Shown in pieces: positions 48,241-59,976 of a stretch of DNA of 64,000 nucleotides. Under the pieces are notes generated by a model. It was not told where the DNA came from. It did no database searches and was given only the letters and a program-made list of their open reading frames with translations. Made by a program: the position numbers and the translations under genes. The DNA lies in contig NW_023998455.1 of assembly GCF_014805625.2 (NCBI RefSeq), forward strand, positions 4,002,922 to 4,066,921, in the 5' to 3' direction. The number at the start of each line of letters is the position of its first letter. Within the stretch, counting starts at the first letter, position 1. The stretch is from Glossina fuscipes (Eukaryota > Arthropoda > Insecta > Diptera > Glossinidae).

Positions 48241-51200
48241 CGACAGAATTTAATTTTCTTACTCGTTCTTATTCTACTTTAGATCTAACATTGCTTTGCC
48301 CTTTAGCATCTAATGCCTTATAAGAGCCGTTTCTTTATAAGCATCATAAAGGCACGCAGATGACACTGAACTTATCATAGTGTGTCTATTGCAAGTATTC
48401 TCATCTACAAATGTAAAGCGAAATGACGACAACATGGGTACACCCTCATGCATTGTTAATGCAAGCAAGAACAACGCAAACAATGTTAGAGAATTTAACC
48501 TGACTCTATAAACAGACTATTTATTGTAAACACTGAACAATGCAAAGTTAAGAGAGAAAGTTAAATAAAAAGGAAACAATAAATGAAAAAAAAAATTTCA
48601 AATATTTTAAATGCTTTGCTTCTCTCCTTAACGGAAACTTTAAGTTCTTTAGAATAGTTTGCGACGTTGCAGCGCTTTTTAACCTTTATAGATGAAGCAA
48701 GACATCATATAACGCGAATGAAGCTTAGGTTCAAGTTACTTATTGAATGGTCCTGCAATGCGTATAATGCATTTAAAGCTTGCTTAGTTCGCATTTAAGC
48801 GTTTAAGCCAATTTGTGTAGACACTTGAAAGCAGGCCTTAAATCCGACACTTATGCAGGAGCTATCTTCTCGTCCTAGTCTATGCGGTACATTTATTGTA
48901 TTGTGTATATTGTATGGTCTACAATGGAGAAAATTTTTGTTAAGTAATTGCTGTCCCGAAGAACAGGGTTTAGATCATTTATGCTTTCGAACGGGAATTC
49001 GCTTACGAAACAGGAATAAGTTGATGTCTGATGATGCAAAGAAGAAAAAAATTGATGATGCTAGCTCGATTTTTACTGAATATGACCTTGAGCGATATTA
49101 TTCATTGGGCAGATGGTTGTCAAGCCTTTTGTATGCGTTCCTGCCGTGAAGGCTTAATCTCACGGTCCTCGATAGCGCACGCAGTGAAAAAGCATCATTT
49201 ACTGTCCCTGAAAGTTAGATAATCGACAAAAACCGTGACCAGCACTTTAAGAATAAGACCAGATGTGCGGCTTGTCTTGCCCTCTGACAAAGCGAGGCGT
49301 ATCTAACATCTGAATATTTAATGTTCCCTCGGTATTGGCAAGCAGAGCCAAAACAAGTTGGGAAAAAAGACTTTCTTTATGTAGACCAACAGCAAAAGTC
49401 GCATGCATGAATTCTACGTGAAACAATTCGCCTTCAGTAGCCCGACGAACGTGAGCAATCTGTGATGAAAAAAGAGGGACAAAGAGATTATGGCTGCATC
49501 GTTTTGGAATTAAGAGGAAGAATATTGACATATTGCATCATCCAATTGACCGTTCCTGAACTTTAAACCAGGGAGTAAATAACCTTTGCCATGTATAAGA
49601 AATAAAAAAAATGTCGAGAAAAAGCCCCCTTTTATTCCTTCGCAACCTTTACCTCTAGTCGGCATTACATTATTTGCTGCTGCTATAAAAAGTTCCATTG
49701 AGAGATATTCCATGAGAAGGAGGTACACGTTTTCCCAATAGTGACGATAGTCTTGTCCAATCTGCGCATGTATACTATTCTACTTTAGTCCTGTTACAAT
49801 GTAAGTATACAACAAAGCACATTTCATCACCAGGAATATATCTAGTCTATAGAATAATCTAGTCCGTAACACGCTTATCGCTATTAAAAATGTAAACTGT
49901 TTTCCTTCCAGTGCGGATAGTCACTTAAAATAAGCCCTTAAATGTATCCGGCGTTTCTTTGTGCTTCTATTTCCTTATTTAAAGGAATTAATAAACAATT
50001 TTGGCGGTACACATTTTCCATATTCAGTCGAGAAAAAGAGTTGATTTAAGAAAAAATGTTGATAAAAATTGCAATGAAGTAGAAGCAGAAATTCCAAACC
50101 ACCTAAAACTTACTGCAACGTAAGGATAAACGCTACAAAACATTTTAGTACGAAAAATACATAAAAAATTTGATCCGAATGCTGACGTTTGTTGCGAGAC
50201 GGAGTAGAAACTCAGGCTTATAACTTCTTATGTTCCACCATATTAAAGATGAAGATCTACTAATTGAAATTCTCTTTGAAAATCATACGCTCGGTCTAAA
50301 AGTAAAGAAAATCGACCCTGTTTATTCTAATACGTGTTTATGAATTTCTGAAATTAGTAATTTATTCAGAGTAGAAAAATCGCAATGTAAACCATATTTT
50401 CGGACATAGTTAATTTGTTAGAAAACTTTGACATTTGACATTTTAATAAGCAATGTCGACCGAAAATGATCCTTGTCCCTGTTTCTAAGGTAAGATTCGT
50501 CTGCTCACTTTTCTATAAATAGCCCAATGACCACTGACGTGTCCGTGCTATCAGCCATTCTGGTCGAAATTTTCGACCTGAAATGTCTTTTATTAAGCCC
50601 CAAATTATTATTTCGTAATGAGTTCCCCCCCTATCATAGAGGCGAAAAATGCTATTGTTTATAATTGGCGGAATCTTCGAATTCATGTCTTTCTCGTTTA
50701 ACCTGTTCAAACATGACTCCCAACATCGCCATGCATCGAAATCATAAGATTTGTATTTTTCTACATTTCCTATCAAAAGGTATGTTATCTGAAAAGCTTT
50801 CCCTTCCTATTCAAACCATTAATTTTTTTTGCTTTTCTAGCTTGATCTTTGATCCTAAGGCGAACGTCTCGCTTTCATTCAATATTTTCTTTTCATTTAT
50901 ATATCATTATTATTAATATTATTTTTTTATGTTAATTTAATTAATTTCAAATGTTTAACATCCTGAGCTTCGTATTCGTTTACTAGTTAGTTATCCAAGA
51001 CACAATCCTTAACATATCCTGGTGGCTTAACATTGCAACCAGGATAACGTTTCTAAAGTTTCTTTAAAGCTTTTTCATCGTAATTCACTTTTCATGCTCA
51101 AGAAAATAAAAGCTCTCTTCTAACATTTTTGCAAAACACTCAAGTTATTGCACTCACTGCATGTAAAAGAACTCAAAACTGTTCGAATGCTCCCTGTTCT

Positions 51201-52489
51201 CTTAAATTCTCAAAGACTCTCGTTTGTTTGTTTCTCTTCAACGTAAAGCATTGATTTTTAAGTATTTTTTTGGGAATTGTTGTTGTTGTTGTTGTGTTTT
51301 TTTTTTTTTCTTTTTATCTTCTTTTACTGTGGGCGTGTTTTTCGTTTTCACTTTTTCAATTTTTATTAAACTTTTTTCATGTGAGATCTCTTGCACAACT
51401 AACTACGTGAATGTATATAGATATATATATTTATATATATGCAAGAGACTTAAGAGGCATTTGGTAAAACTCCCGCTTTTGTTTTAATTATTTTTTGGTG
51501 ATTTTTGCCTTTGTTTTGCTTGTGAACGCCTACTTTTTTAGCTTTATGACGTTTGTTGTTATTTAGGTTTTGTTTATATTGTTCGGTTCCTTCGGTTTGT
51601 TTTTTTTCTTTTTTCTTTTCTCTTTTTGGTTTTTTTTTTTTTTTTTAAATTCTGTTGTTCGTCTTTTGTAATTAAGTTTTGAATTATGTGCTGGCATGTT
51701 GGTTGGTTGGTTGGTTGACGGCTCAAAACTTGTCTGCGAAAATTGAAATTCTTTATATAAAATACCGAGGCAGACATTTTAGTTTATTCTCAGTAACGTC
51801 TTGATTTATTAGAAATATTTTGAGTCGACAATTTTGATCTTTCCGTTCGTTTAAAATAAATCAGAAATATTATCATAGCATCAAATGTTGTCTAAACAAC
51901 GTACATGTGCAGCATTGGTGATTATAGGACTCTGCAGTTATTAAGTAGCATTTGTCTGTCCGTATCAAAAATTTAATTTTCATGGAAAATTCGAATATAA
52001 TTTTCATATTTCTTTGAGTATTTTGAAAGTCCAAATTTCAAATATTTAGCTTGAAATGCAATCCATTTTGATTTGATATGAAATGATAGGATACGGCCTC
52101 AGTTGCCATAATTTATGTAGATGTGAACTAAATCTTTTTATTAGTTACTGTTTTGCTATTATACGCATCCACTTACTTTGCGTGGCATAATTAAGGTAAA
52201 CTATCCGAAAATAATTGTTACGTAATTAAAATTGAAATGTTGTGCCAGAATTTAGGGATCAATTTAATTGATTGAAGGACAAGCAGGCACCAATCAATTT
52301 TGGCTTTTCCGACAAAGTTTTACGACTATGTAAATAGGTCTTCTGGCATCTATTCGCACTACTTGACAAGATATGTGCAATGTTGTGATTTTCTACGACA
52401 TCTTCGAGATCTGCAATGCTAATGTAAGACTAAGCGTATGCAAGAGTATTCGTATAAGTAAGCCCAGCGCCTACTAAATCAGTCCTCGC

Positions 52490-52630
52490 GAGCTCAAAGC
52501 TCAAACGCGGCAGACATTACTTTGGTTGTAGCTGTAGTGAGTGTTCAGTCTGTATAGGCATGACTCTTACCTCGCTATCTCATTCCCTTTATTCACTTCA
52601 CGTACCTTTCGATAGGTTTGTAAAAGTGAA
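52490..52630 (+). repeat. SINE-related long-body copy
   Basis: AAAGCTCAAACGCGGCAG (decayed head), then TTTGGTTGTAGCTGTAGTGAG, TGTTCAGTCTGTATAGGC and a C/T-rich tail, as at 11790-12060. Confidence 0.5.
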
Positions 52631-53034
52631 ATATTTCACTATTATGTTAGACCTGTCGGTGTTGCACTTCAAGTAAAGTATTTCAATATTACGTCATCGA
52701 GTTTTTGTTTAATCGTGCCACTTAGAGCAGATTTCTTATGATACTTAGTGTGGTTGCAATATTCACATACCGGTCTTTACAACGGCTATTCTTTACTTAC
52801 TTTTCTCCTAAATTAGTTGCGATGTCCGTAATCTGGTTAGCTGCGATTTCTAATCATAGTCAGAATGTATACTATGTGTACTAGCAATGTATGCTATAAG
52901 ATCCACGACGACACAGTTCAAAATTTTTAACTGCTTGTTATATGTCTGTATACCGTACCACCACTTATGGTACGGAGTGTGTTAAGTTTCTGTGGACATA
53001 TGTAACACCGAGAAGGGCTTAAGGTAAACCCATG

Positions 53035-53290
53035 TTTTATTAGGAACAAGGGGAGTCTGAATCTGTAGAAACTTGTCTATCCCTCCGTCCATGTATTTTT
53101 GTATTCAACATACAGGTCGAAACTTTTAGGATATTTTAATGAAATTTTGTACACTGACGCGGCTTTGAACCAAGCACGAATGCTGTTGAAAATGATTCGG
53201 ATCGATCCACTTTTTTGAGCGCTCTCCATATAACGATTTTTCAAAGAAAGACGTTCTTCAAAATTTCTCGACAAGACTCGTCGAATTATA
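53035..53290 (+). repeat. Dispersed repeat with GTCY core
   Basis: GAATCTGTAGAAACTTGTC, CCTCCGTCCATG, TGTATTCAACATACAGGTCG, AATGAAATTTTGTACACTGACG, and GCTGTTGAAAATGATTCGG in family order. Confidence 0.65.
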
Positions 53291-53749
53291 ATCGGGTTAA
53301 TTGCGTTTGTCTGTAAATTTTTGTATACGAAGTTGTCCCAACTTTTCTAGTCTCTTTCTCTTAGACAGTTTTGATATAGTATCGACGGACGATATTATTG
53401 TTGGTGTTACATAAAGTATTTCAACTTCCCATTGGCATTGTGATCGTATTTTCAACGCCATATATTCATTCTTCGTAAGCGCATTTCAGTTTCATTTTCA
53501 TCATTCGCTACAGATGCATCAGTAAGGTGCACATTCTTATGCTTTCAGTCAACCGTTAATCGATATCTGGCAGTTACAACAGCGCAATATATTGTAAAGA
53601 TTTCGTTTCCCTTTATAACTTTTAATTGTCATTATTGTTGCAACTGTGATGATGCTGTAAACAAGTTGTGTTACAAGTTGTGCTATATTAAGTTTGTGTG
53701 AATGTAGACAATATTTAGAAGGATTTCAGATAGAACCGCCTTTTATTAT

Positions 53750-53950
53750 ACGGATCGATTCAGAAACATTTTCTAAATCAATCTAAGATTGTCTGTCCGT
53801 CTGTCCGTGTGCCTGTCTGCCTATCTTTCACGCATGTGTTCCACCTGCAAGTAAAATATTTTTGTTTTGGCTCAAACACAATCGAATCGAGCCAATTTTT
53901 GATCAGTTCCCATGCAAGATCTTATTGTCGTTCGTTATTCATTGTACGAA
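53750..53950 (+). repeat. Dispersed repeat with GTCY core, fragment
   Basis: AATCAATCTAAGATTGTCTG, TCCGTCTGTCCGTGTGCC and CATGTGTTCCACCTGCAAG: the 5' half of the family unit, with a CGGATCGATTC word just upstream. Confidence 0.55.
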
Positions 53951-54384
53951 TCGAAGCGCGATAGTGAACACCAGTCCATTATAATCTCTTTCATTCCTCT
54001 TTGTTAGACACACTGAGATAGTGTAAAATGAAAACAACACCGATTGACTTCAAAATTTGAATGCCAAAGCATTAACGTTTGCAACTCAATGAAAATGAAC
54101 GTTTTATATAAGTATTATAATTTATATGTATAGACTCGAGTCTTGCGAGAGTTTCAAGGTTTTCTTTAAACAGATGATATCGGTTTATTTAACCAATAGA
54201 TTTTCATGAATGACAAAGAACACAGTCTTAGAATAGAAATATCTGAGGTACAAACAAATCTCTTATGTCACATACTATATAAAGTACATTATATTCAACT
54301 AATTATTTATTACATTCTATCATATTATAATGTATAATATGACATGTAAATCTAATAAAATAATAAATATTCATTCTACAAACT

Positions 54385-55300
54385 TTTGCTTATTTTTATA
54401 CCCATCAGGGAAGGATGCGGATTATGGTCATTTCACAATAACGTTTGCAACGTCCAGAAGGAAGCACCAACCACATCACACCAAGTATATATATATTCCT
54501 TATCAGCACCAAATTCCAAGTCGATTTAAGCTTGTCCGTCTGTCCGTCTGTTACTTATACTGTTCCATCTATTCTCGTGGCCGCAAAAATGAAGCTATCG
54601 TTTTCAAATTTGAGAAAAACATTGGAAATTTTTGCAATCACGCTATTGTCGACAATGAGCCAAATCAGCCGAAGGACACAGCCACAGTACCACGTAAACT
54701 GAGTTCACCTTTGTCTTTCAAACGGAATAAAAAATTGGTTTTTTGCTCATTACTCTTACACTATAGTAGATAAATGTGCTAGAATTTCAACGCATATATT
54801 ATGGGCGATGCAGTAGCATCTTTACAAAAAGGGGAAAAATTGACCACGCCCACCCAATATTATAGTGTGTCAGAAATGAATTTGTTTTTCAGTGCCTTTG
54901 AAAGGGGCAGAAACCAGCTTCAAAACCTCACAACTTACATAAATTGTTGACCTGGTCCAAATTTGGAATGAATCTACAAATGCCCGTCTGTTCGCTAGTC
55001 ACCACGTTTGTTGAAATAAACCTTCTACCGTTAGCGGAAATGAAGATATCGCCTGCAATTTTGCAAAAGTATTTGAAAATGACCTTGAAGTGAAACTTTT
55101 CAAAGAACACGCTTACAACGCCCACACGCTTATGCGTTGAAAAGAGCAAAAGTCAGCCGCGCCCACTTTATATTATAGAACATGAAAATTTTGTTCGTTT
55201 ATTTTTTTTTGTCGTGTCTAGGACAACAGTGGTGGGCATAAAAGAATCAGTTACGACTGAGTATAATTTTCTTGTGTTTTTTTTGTTTTTTACTTGTAAG
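54385..55300 (+). repeat. Dispersed repeat, long form, best copy
   Basis: TTTTTATACCCATCAGGGAAGG, ATTTCACAATAACGTTTGC, AAGTCGATTTAAGCTTGTCC with a GTCTGTCC run, GTCTTTCAAACGGAATAAAAAATTGG, TTGACCACGCCCACCC, AAGATATCGCCTGCAATTTTGC and GGACAACAGTGGTGGGC. About 900 bp. Shares its first half with 47395 and its second half with 8990-9760. The 147-codon open frame at its start lies wholly in repeat DNA and has no recognisable protein. Confidence 0.7.
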
Positions 55301-56209
55301 CTTTTAACCGTAATTTCCGCCATGTAGTGTAGCAGTTCGAAAATTTGAAGCGATGAGAATATTTCAACTTTTTAAGAATAACGACTTGAACGCATTTAAG
55401 GGAGAAGAACAAATTATTTACTTCCCAACTAGCGATCGATTGTCATTGTGTTGATTACTGTTATGACAGAAATAATATTTTCTCAGCCCAGAATTAGCAA
55501 TGAAAAGAAAAATATATTCGTGTATTACTCGCGATCTTCCGAAAACTAAAATCTAGACCAGTGTGCTTTAGAATAAATGGGAAATAAGTTAAAATTAAGA
55601 TTTTATTATTAGTTGCTGACGCACTGCCCGACATTTTTTACACCCACCCTGTCAGTGCTTCTATCGAACATTTGAATACCAGGCTTTTATTCATCGAGAT
55701 CGAAAATTATAGACGAAAATTTAAAAAAAATTGTCGATAATTTCCGAGATTGTTTTAGTTCTTTTTCGCAATGTGGTCGTGTATGTGAACAGATCGCCTC
55801 AAAATTCATCTTCTTATCTTAATTTTTGGCCACTGTAACGATTGACAGAAAATACCTGACAAATTGGCGGATTTCAGTAAAAGTAAATATAGTACGCCCA
55901 GGAATAGCAAAATGGGCGTGCACTACATTAAAAACGAGTATGTAGTGCCTGAAGATATCTACTTCTCTTCACGCAGAATTTTTAAACTTGATATCACAAA
56001 CCCATTCAATTGAGGATTGCCGGATACCTAGTATTGAACGACGAATTTAACGCTTTTCATACGCCACGTTGGCAAGCGGAATTTAATAAACATTAAACAT
56101 AATGTAGTATATTATGTAATATATAACATTTATTAATTATTTGTTGTCTGAATATTTTGTTAATAAATTTCCAAGTATGGATTTAGAGTCCGCCGGCTAC
56201 CTTAGCATC

Positions 56210-56300
56210 ATATTATGCTCGCCTGTATTGGAAAATCTAACGTAGTTGAGATTTGTACCCGCGATCCTTTGCTCATTCGGCTACTTATACCCGGCTATGT
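56210..56300 (-). repeat. SINE head, minus orientation
   Basis: On the minus strand: GATCGCGGGTACAAATCTCAAC, then GTTAGATTTTCCAATACAGGCG, matching the plus copy at 56412 (CGCGGGTTCAAATCTCAAC, CCAGAGTTTCCAATAAAGCCG). Confidence 0.65.
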
Positions 56301-56311
56301 ATATATATATA

Positions 56312-56395
56312 CATATAAAAGGATGTATTCAAGGCAAGGATCGCGACTAACAACTCAACGATCGAGTGTTCAAATCTCGACTGCGGCTATATATA
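56312..56395 (+). repeat. SINE head fragment
   Basis: AAGGATCGCGACTAACAACTC followed by GATCGAGTGTTCAAATCTCG, a B-box segment in the same context as copies 1 and 2; ends in a TA/AAT-rich tail. Confidence 0.6.
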
Positions 56396-56411
56396 AATAT
56401 AAATGTATACG

Positions 56412-56530
56412 TATTTGTCCGCATGAGAAATGGTGTAGCCAAGGTTTCACGACTAATAAGTCAATCGCCGCGGGTTCAAATCTCAACTACGCCAGAGTTT
56501 CCAATAAAGCCGAGTTTAGAAATTTTAATA
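56412..56530 (+). repeat. SINE head, plus orientation
   Basis: CCGCATGAGAAATGGTGTAGCC (A-box region), CACGACTAATAAGTCAATCG, B box CGGGTTCAAATCTC, and AGAGTTTCCAATAAAGCCG. Faces the minus copy at 56210. Confidence 0.65.
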
Positions 56531-56984
56531 GAAAAATTTTAATAAAAAAATCTTATCTCAACAATAAGTGAAGTGTTTCCTTCCTTCTAAGGCCTGACTC
56601 TTAGAGAAGCTATTTCAACTTTGACCAATTAATTACCACAAATAGCCCAACTTATACTCAAATATATCTCAAGTCTTACGACTACATAGCAAAGCATAGC
56701 CGAAGTAGAAAGTTTATCTTCTAGAAGTTCTCTTCTAGTAGAAAGATCTTCTTCTTCTTGGTAGATTGGGAATATAAAGAAAATAACATTAGAAAAGACA
56801 ACGAACTGCGCATATGAATGAAACATTTTGAGTGAAGCCTATAGGTAAACTTTAAAATCACGTGCACACGGAATATATTCACTTCTGATTGAGACCTGAT
56901 TGGAACCTTCGCATTGCTTGTGTAATACAATATGTGCATTGCTAGCTATACAGCGTTCACAAATTGCTAAAACTTATGTCGAAA

Positions 56985-57545
56985 ATAATGAAACAACGGG
57001 ATGAACATTATATTTGGTTAAATGGACTATTGCCCCCTTGGTGTAAAGGAAACACATCTGGTGTTCCGAAAAGAGACGTGTGCGAAAAAATGTCAACTAT
57101 TGGGTGAGGCTTGTGGTCTGAAGATGGCATTGCACCTAGTAAAGAACGCTATAGAAATATGATTACTTACTTTTAGTGGCACAAAGTCGATGATTTCTGC
57201 TTGGCCGATAACTGACTTTAGCAAAATGGCGCAACCTGGTATACATTTCGTGATAAAATCGATTTAATGGGAGAAAAGTTCAATGAAATGCTCATCCCAA
57301 ATGCTTTCTCTAGTGGATTTTTTCACTTTGAAACAACGTTGGCACATGAACTCTCAATAACCTTAGTCATCAAGATTACTCGTTTCATTGGCGAAATGAG
57401 TGCAGATTTATATGGAAAAGTCACAAAAGTTGGTACTCCAGGACTCAATTTTTTTACAAAAGTCCAAAGACGAGAAGTCATGAGCCAATATATAAAATGT
57501 AAGAAAGGTCGTATCAATATCATTTACAGATATCGTTTATCAATT
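56985..57545 (+). pseudogene. Relic of a Tc1/mariner-superfamily transposase
   Basis: In one frame 57186-57310 reads VDDFCLADN-stop-L-stop-QNGATWYTFRDKIDLMGEKFNE, which follows residue by residue the motif …DDxDLxDMWFQQDGATCHTxRxTIDLLxEKFxE of a transposase group common in insect genomes. TGA replaces the Trp codon and TAG a Gln codon, and the catalytic Asp of DGA is Asn. Upstream (about 57020-57180) FWLNGLLPPW and KERYRNMITYF fit the preceding segment; downstream ITRFIGEMSADLYGKVTK (about 57390-57440) fits the C-terminal IRRxIxEIxxDxxxKVxxN block, while the segment holding the third catalytic residue appears deleted. The open 116-codon frame from 57267 is part of this relic. Terminal inverted repeats were not located. 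Confidence 0.65.
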
Positions 57546-59577
57546 TTATTGCAAATTCAAAAAAAAAAAAAAAAATTAAAAAGAATCATTATTACCCGTA
57601 GCTACCTGCTGCTTTAAGTTGGAGTTCAAAAAGGAGGCAGTAGCCAAAAACCGCCATTTGAAGAAAGTTGAGAAAATTTTCGGAAATTTTTACCAATAGC
57701 TTCCGGCTCTAATCAAATAAATTCACTTAGCGAATATAATCTTCTCATAGTTGTTTCATTTCAAACGAATATATTCGGTCAATAATCAAATTGTAAAGAC
57801 TTATCAAGAGCAAATATATCTAATACCGCATATACTATGACTTCTTTTATGCTGCTCACCAAAATTCGAAACTTTCCTAATTTAAGTATAAGAATAGGCT
57901 GACTGTCTTTATTTTGAAATTAAATTTTATTAAATTAATTCGTCCAGAGATATTCACAAGGGATCTAATAGGATACGTATATACTTAAATAGGGTAGAAT
58001 TTAAAATCGATCTAACACAATCTTTCCGCCTACTACATACCTGCTCTTCAAGCGCGAAACTTCGATCGAAACTTCGCTCGAAACTTCGCACATATTCTTT
58101 TATGTTGTTGATGACTAGGAGGACCTTTCCTTTTTCTACATATGAATAACTGGCTTTTAATAATAAGAAGTAGATTTTTATCTATTTATTTACTTTTTTT
58201 TGCCGATTCTATTAATGTTAATCTTAAGCCAATTATTTAAAAATAAGACCATATTAAACTTCAGGCGTAAAAGTGCTTGAAGTGCACTTACTATGATCGT
58301 ATGTTTGTGGCCCGCTTTTTAAGCTCTCATCAGTTCAGAAATTCGCTAGATAATAAACGGATTGCTAGCTTAAAACTAGAGTTAGTCTACAGTGTTTGTT
58401 AAACATAAAAAGCTGAGCCTGCAGTGCAATGATGGGTGACAAAAATTCGCTCTTAGGCGACTGCACTCTTTTACTTAGTTTATCTAATCAATACAAGGAA
58501 CTTATCTGTTAGGATAAGCAAATGGTGTTGATAGCCAATTTCGAAAATAATGGTGTTTGGTGGAGAAAGAATAATAAGCATAAAGATCGGAACAGTCCTC
58601 TAACTTTACGTACCTCTTTATGCTAAGACTACACTTAAATCCTTTTGCCAACCTAAGACGGACATTTGAAACTAATCTTATTGCTGTTCTTGGTTTAGTA
58701 AAGAGACACTGCGGTTAGAGTGCATTTTTTCATCTATTTTCCTTAAAACTATTTGGAAAAAGAAAAAAAGGCGGAGAACCCTGTCAAGCTGTAAAGAAAA
58801 ACCGAGTTGAGCTACAAGGATTTGAACTGGCCTCGTGTTGCATACTAAATTTAGCGCTGGCTTCCTTTTTCGTTACTTTCAAATAAACCGTATCGCTGTA
58901 CTTACTACTTGATAGGCGATTTATCGAAACTATTCTCATCAAGGTGAATAAAAATAATCTGCAACATGTGTATCATTTAAAAAGCACCATGTATCGTGTC
59001 AAACCAAGCAATTCCGTTTCAACTAAGAGGAGCGGCTTTGGTACCACTGTTGATAGCCATGTAGCACTGAAAGCTAGCATCAATCAGTTCTCGTGATGCA
59101 AAGGCGATATCCTTAAGCCCTTGTGCACCAGCGCATGTCAAATAGAATTTACGGATGAACGTTTGCAAGTCTTTTCTGCCAGATTGTATTTATATCACAT
59201 ATTGCCCTTAAGCCAATAAACTGCTTATTAATTTATTAATGAGCTCCCAAAAGCAACCATGTGCTTTTACTTAGTATATTAATGAATTTTAAAGAACTCA
59301 ACTTCTAGGATAAGGAGATAGTGTTGAACAAGATGAGAATAGAATGGGACAAATCAAAACTAAATTGCTGAGCAAACATGATTTTCGTGGTGTTCCACGA
59401 AAATTTTGAAATAGTTGATCGGAAAGACAATTGTCGCTATTTTGCTTAACTGAATTTACGCAATTTAAAAATATTAACTAAATTTAAAAAAAAAACATGA
59501 AAAAACTTCTTAGTTACAATATGATAATTATGTGAAATTTTATTTTCTTTTATAGTTAAGCGAAATAAATGGCTTAC

Positions 59578-59976
59578 CTTGAATGTTCCTTCGATATTAT
59601 TATTGCCGCCGGATGATTCTAAATTCAAAGCATAATCCTCAACACTGCTTAATGGTTCAGCAAAGTTTTGTTCAACTTTTATTGTTGGACTTAAAATAGT
59701 TAACTGAGAGGCTCCAATATTCGTAGCTGACAATTGATTAATGCCGGCATAAGAACTTTCCACTAAAATTGGTGTAGCGCTGGGTCCGTTCGGTGTTAAA
59801 CAGCCAGCACCACCAGTTGAAACGTTCAAAGATGAGTTATCGTGATACGAACCACTTAACACAAATGACGGATACGAACGTAATTGTGTATGATGATGAT
59901 GATGATAGTCAGCGTGATGGGTATGATGAGCCAATTGTGGTCCTTTATACCAAGTGGTGGTACCATGCATAATCAT
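59578..59976 (-). CDS. rn: rotund (rn-type) first coding exon, minus strand, phase 0 end
   Basis: Encodes 133 residues starting MIMHGTTTWYK. The ATG is directly preceded by an in-frame TAA, which fixes it as the earliest possible start in this exon. The exon ends at AAG followed by a consensus donor GTAAGC, phase 0, which joins in frame to the exon at 30279 (…EGTFK to KPNNY…). Visible features: a His-rich stretch at about residues 17-29, a Ser/Gly/Asn-rich middle, and an acidic-flanked IKVE at 99-102 that fits the sumoylation consensus. There is no folded domain, as expected for the N-terminal activation/regulatory part of a zinc-finger transcription factor. Beyond the donor the frame runs into AT-rich sequence and stops. 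In Drosophila the rn isoform is a nuclear factor needed for leg and wing patterning and sensory neuron diversity; that role here is inference from family identity. The gene name rests on the downstream exons, the architecture and my memory of the fly protein. Confidence 0.85.

Larger units (their letters stand above)
30280..59577 (-). other. rn: Large intron of the rn-type transcript, hosting the roe-type start exon
   Basis: A 29-kb interval between the first rn-type exon and the shared exon at 30279. It contains the alternative first exon at 32335-32943 and so must contain the roe-type promoter, to the right of 32943; no clear TATA or initiator could be picked out of the T-rich DNA at 33000-34400. 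Other contents are listed separately. Stretches around 44600-45900, 48250-52400 and 57600-59400 show no recognisable gene. Confidence 0.6.

Noticed and set aside
54330..54773. Plus-strand open frame of 147 codons
   Set aside because: Coincides with the start of the long-form dispersed repeat; its partner copy at 47395 is not open in this frame.
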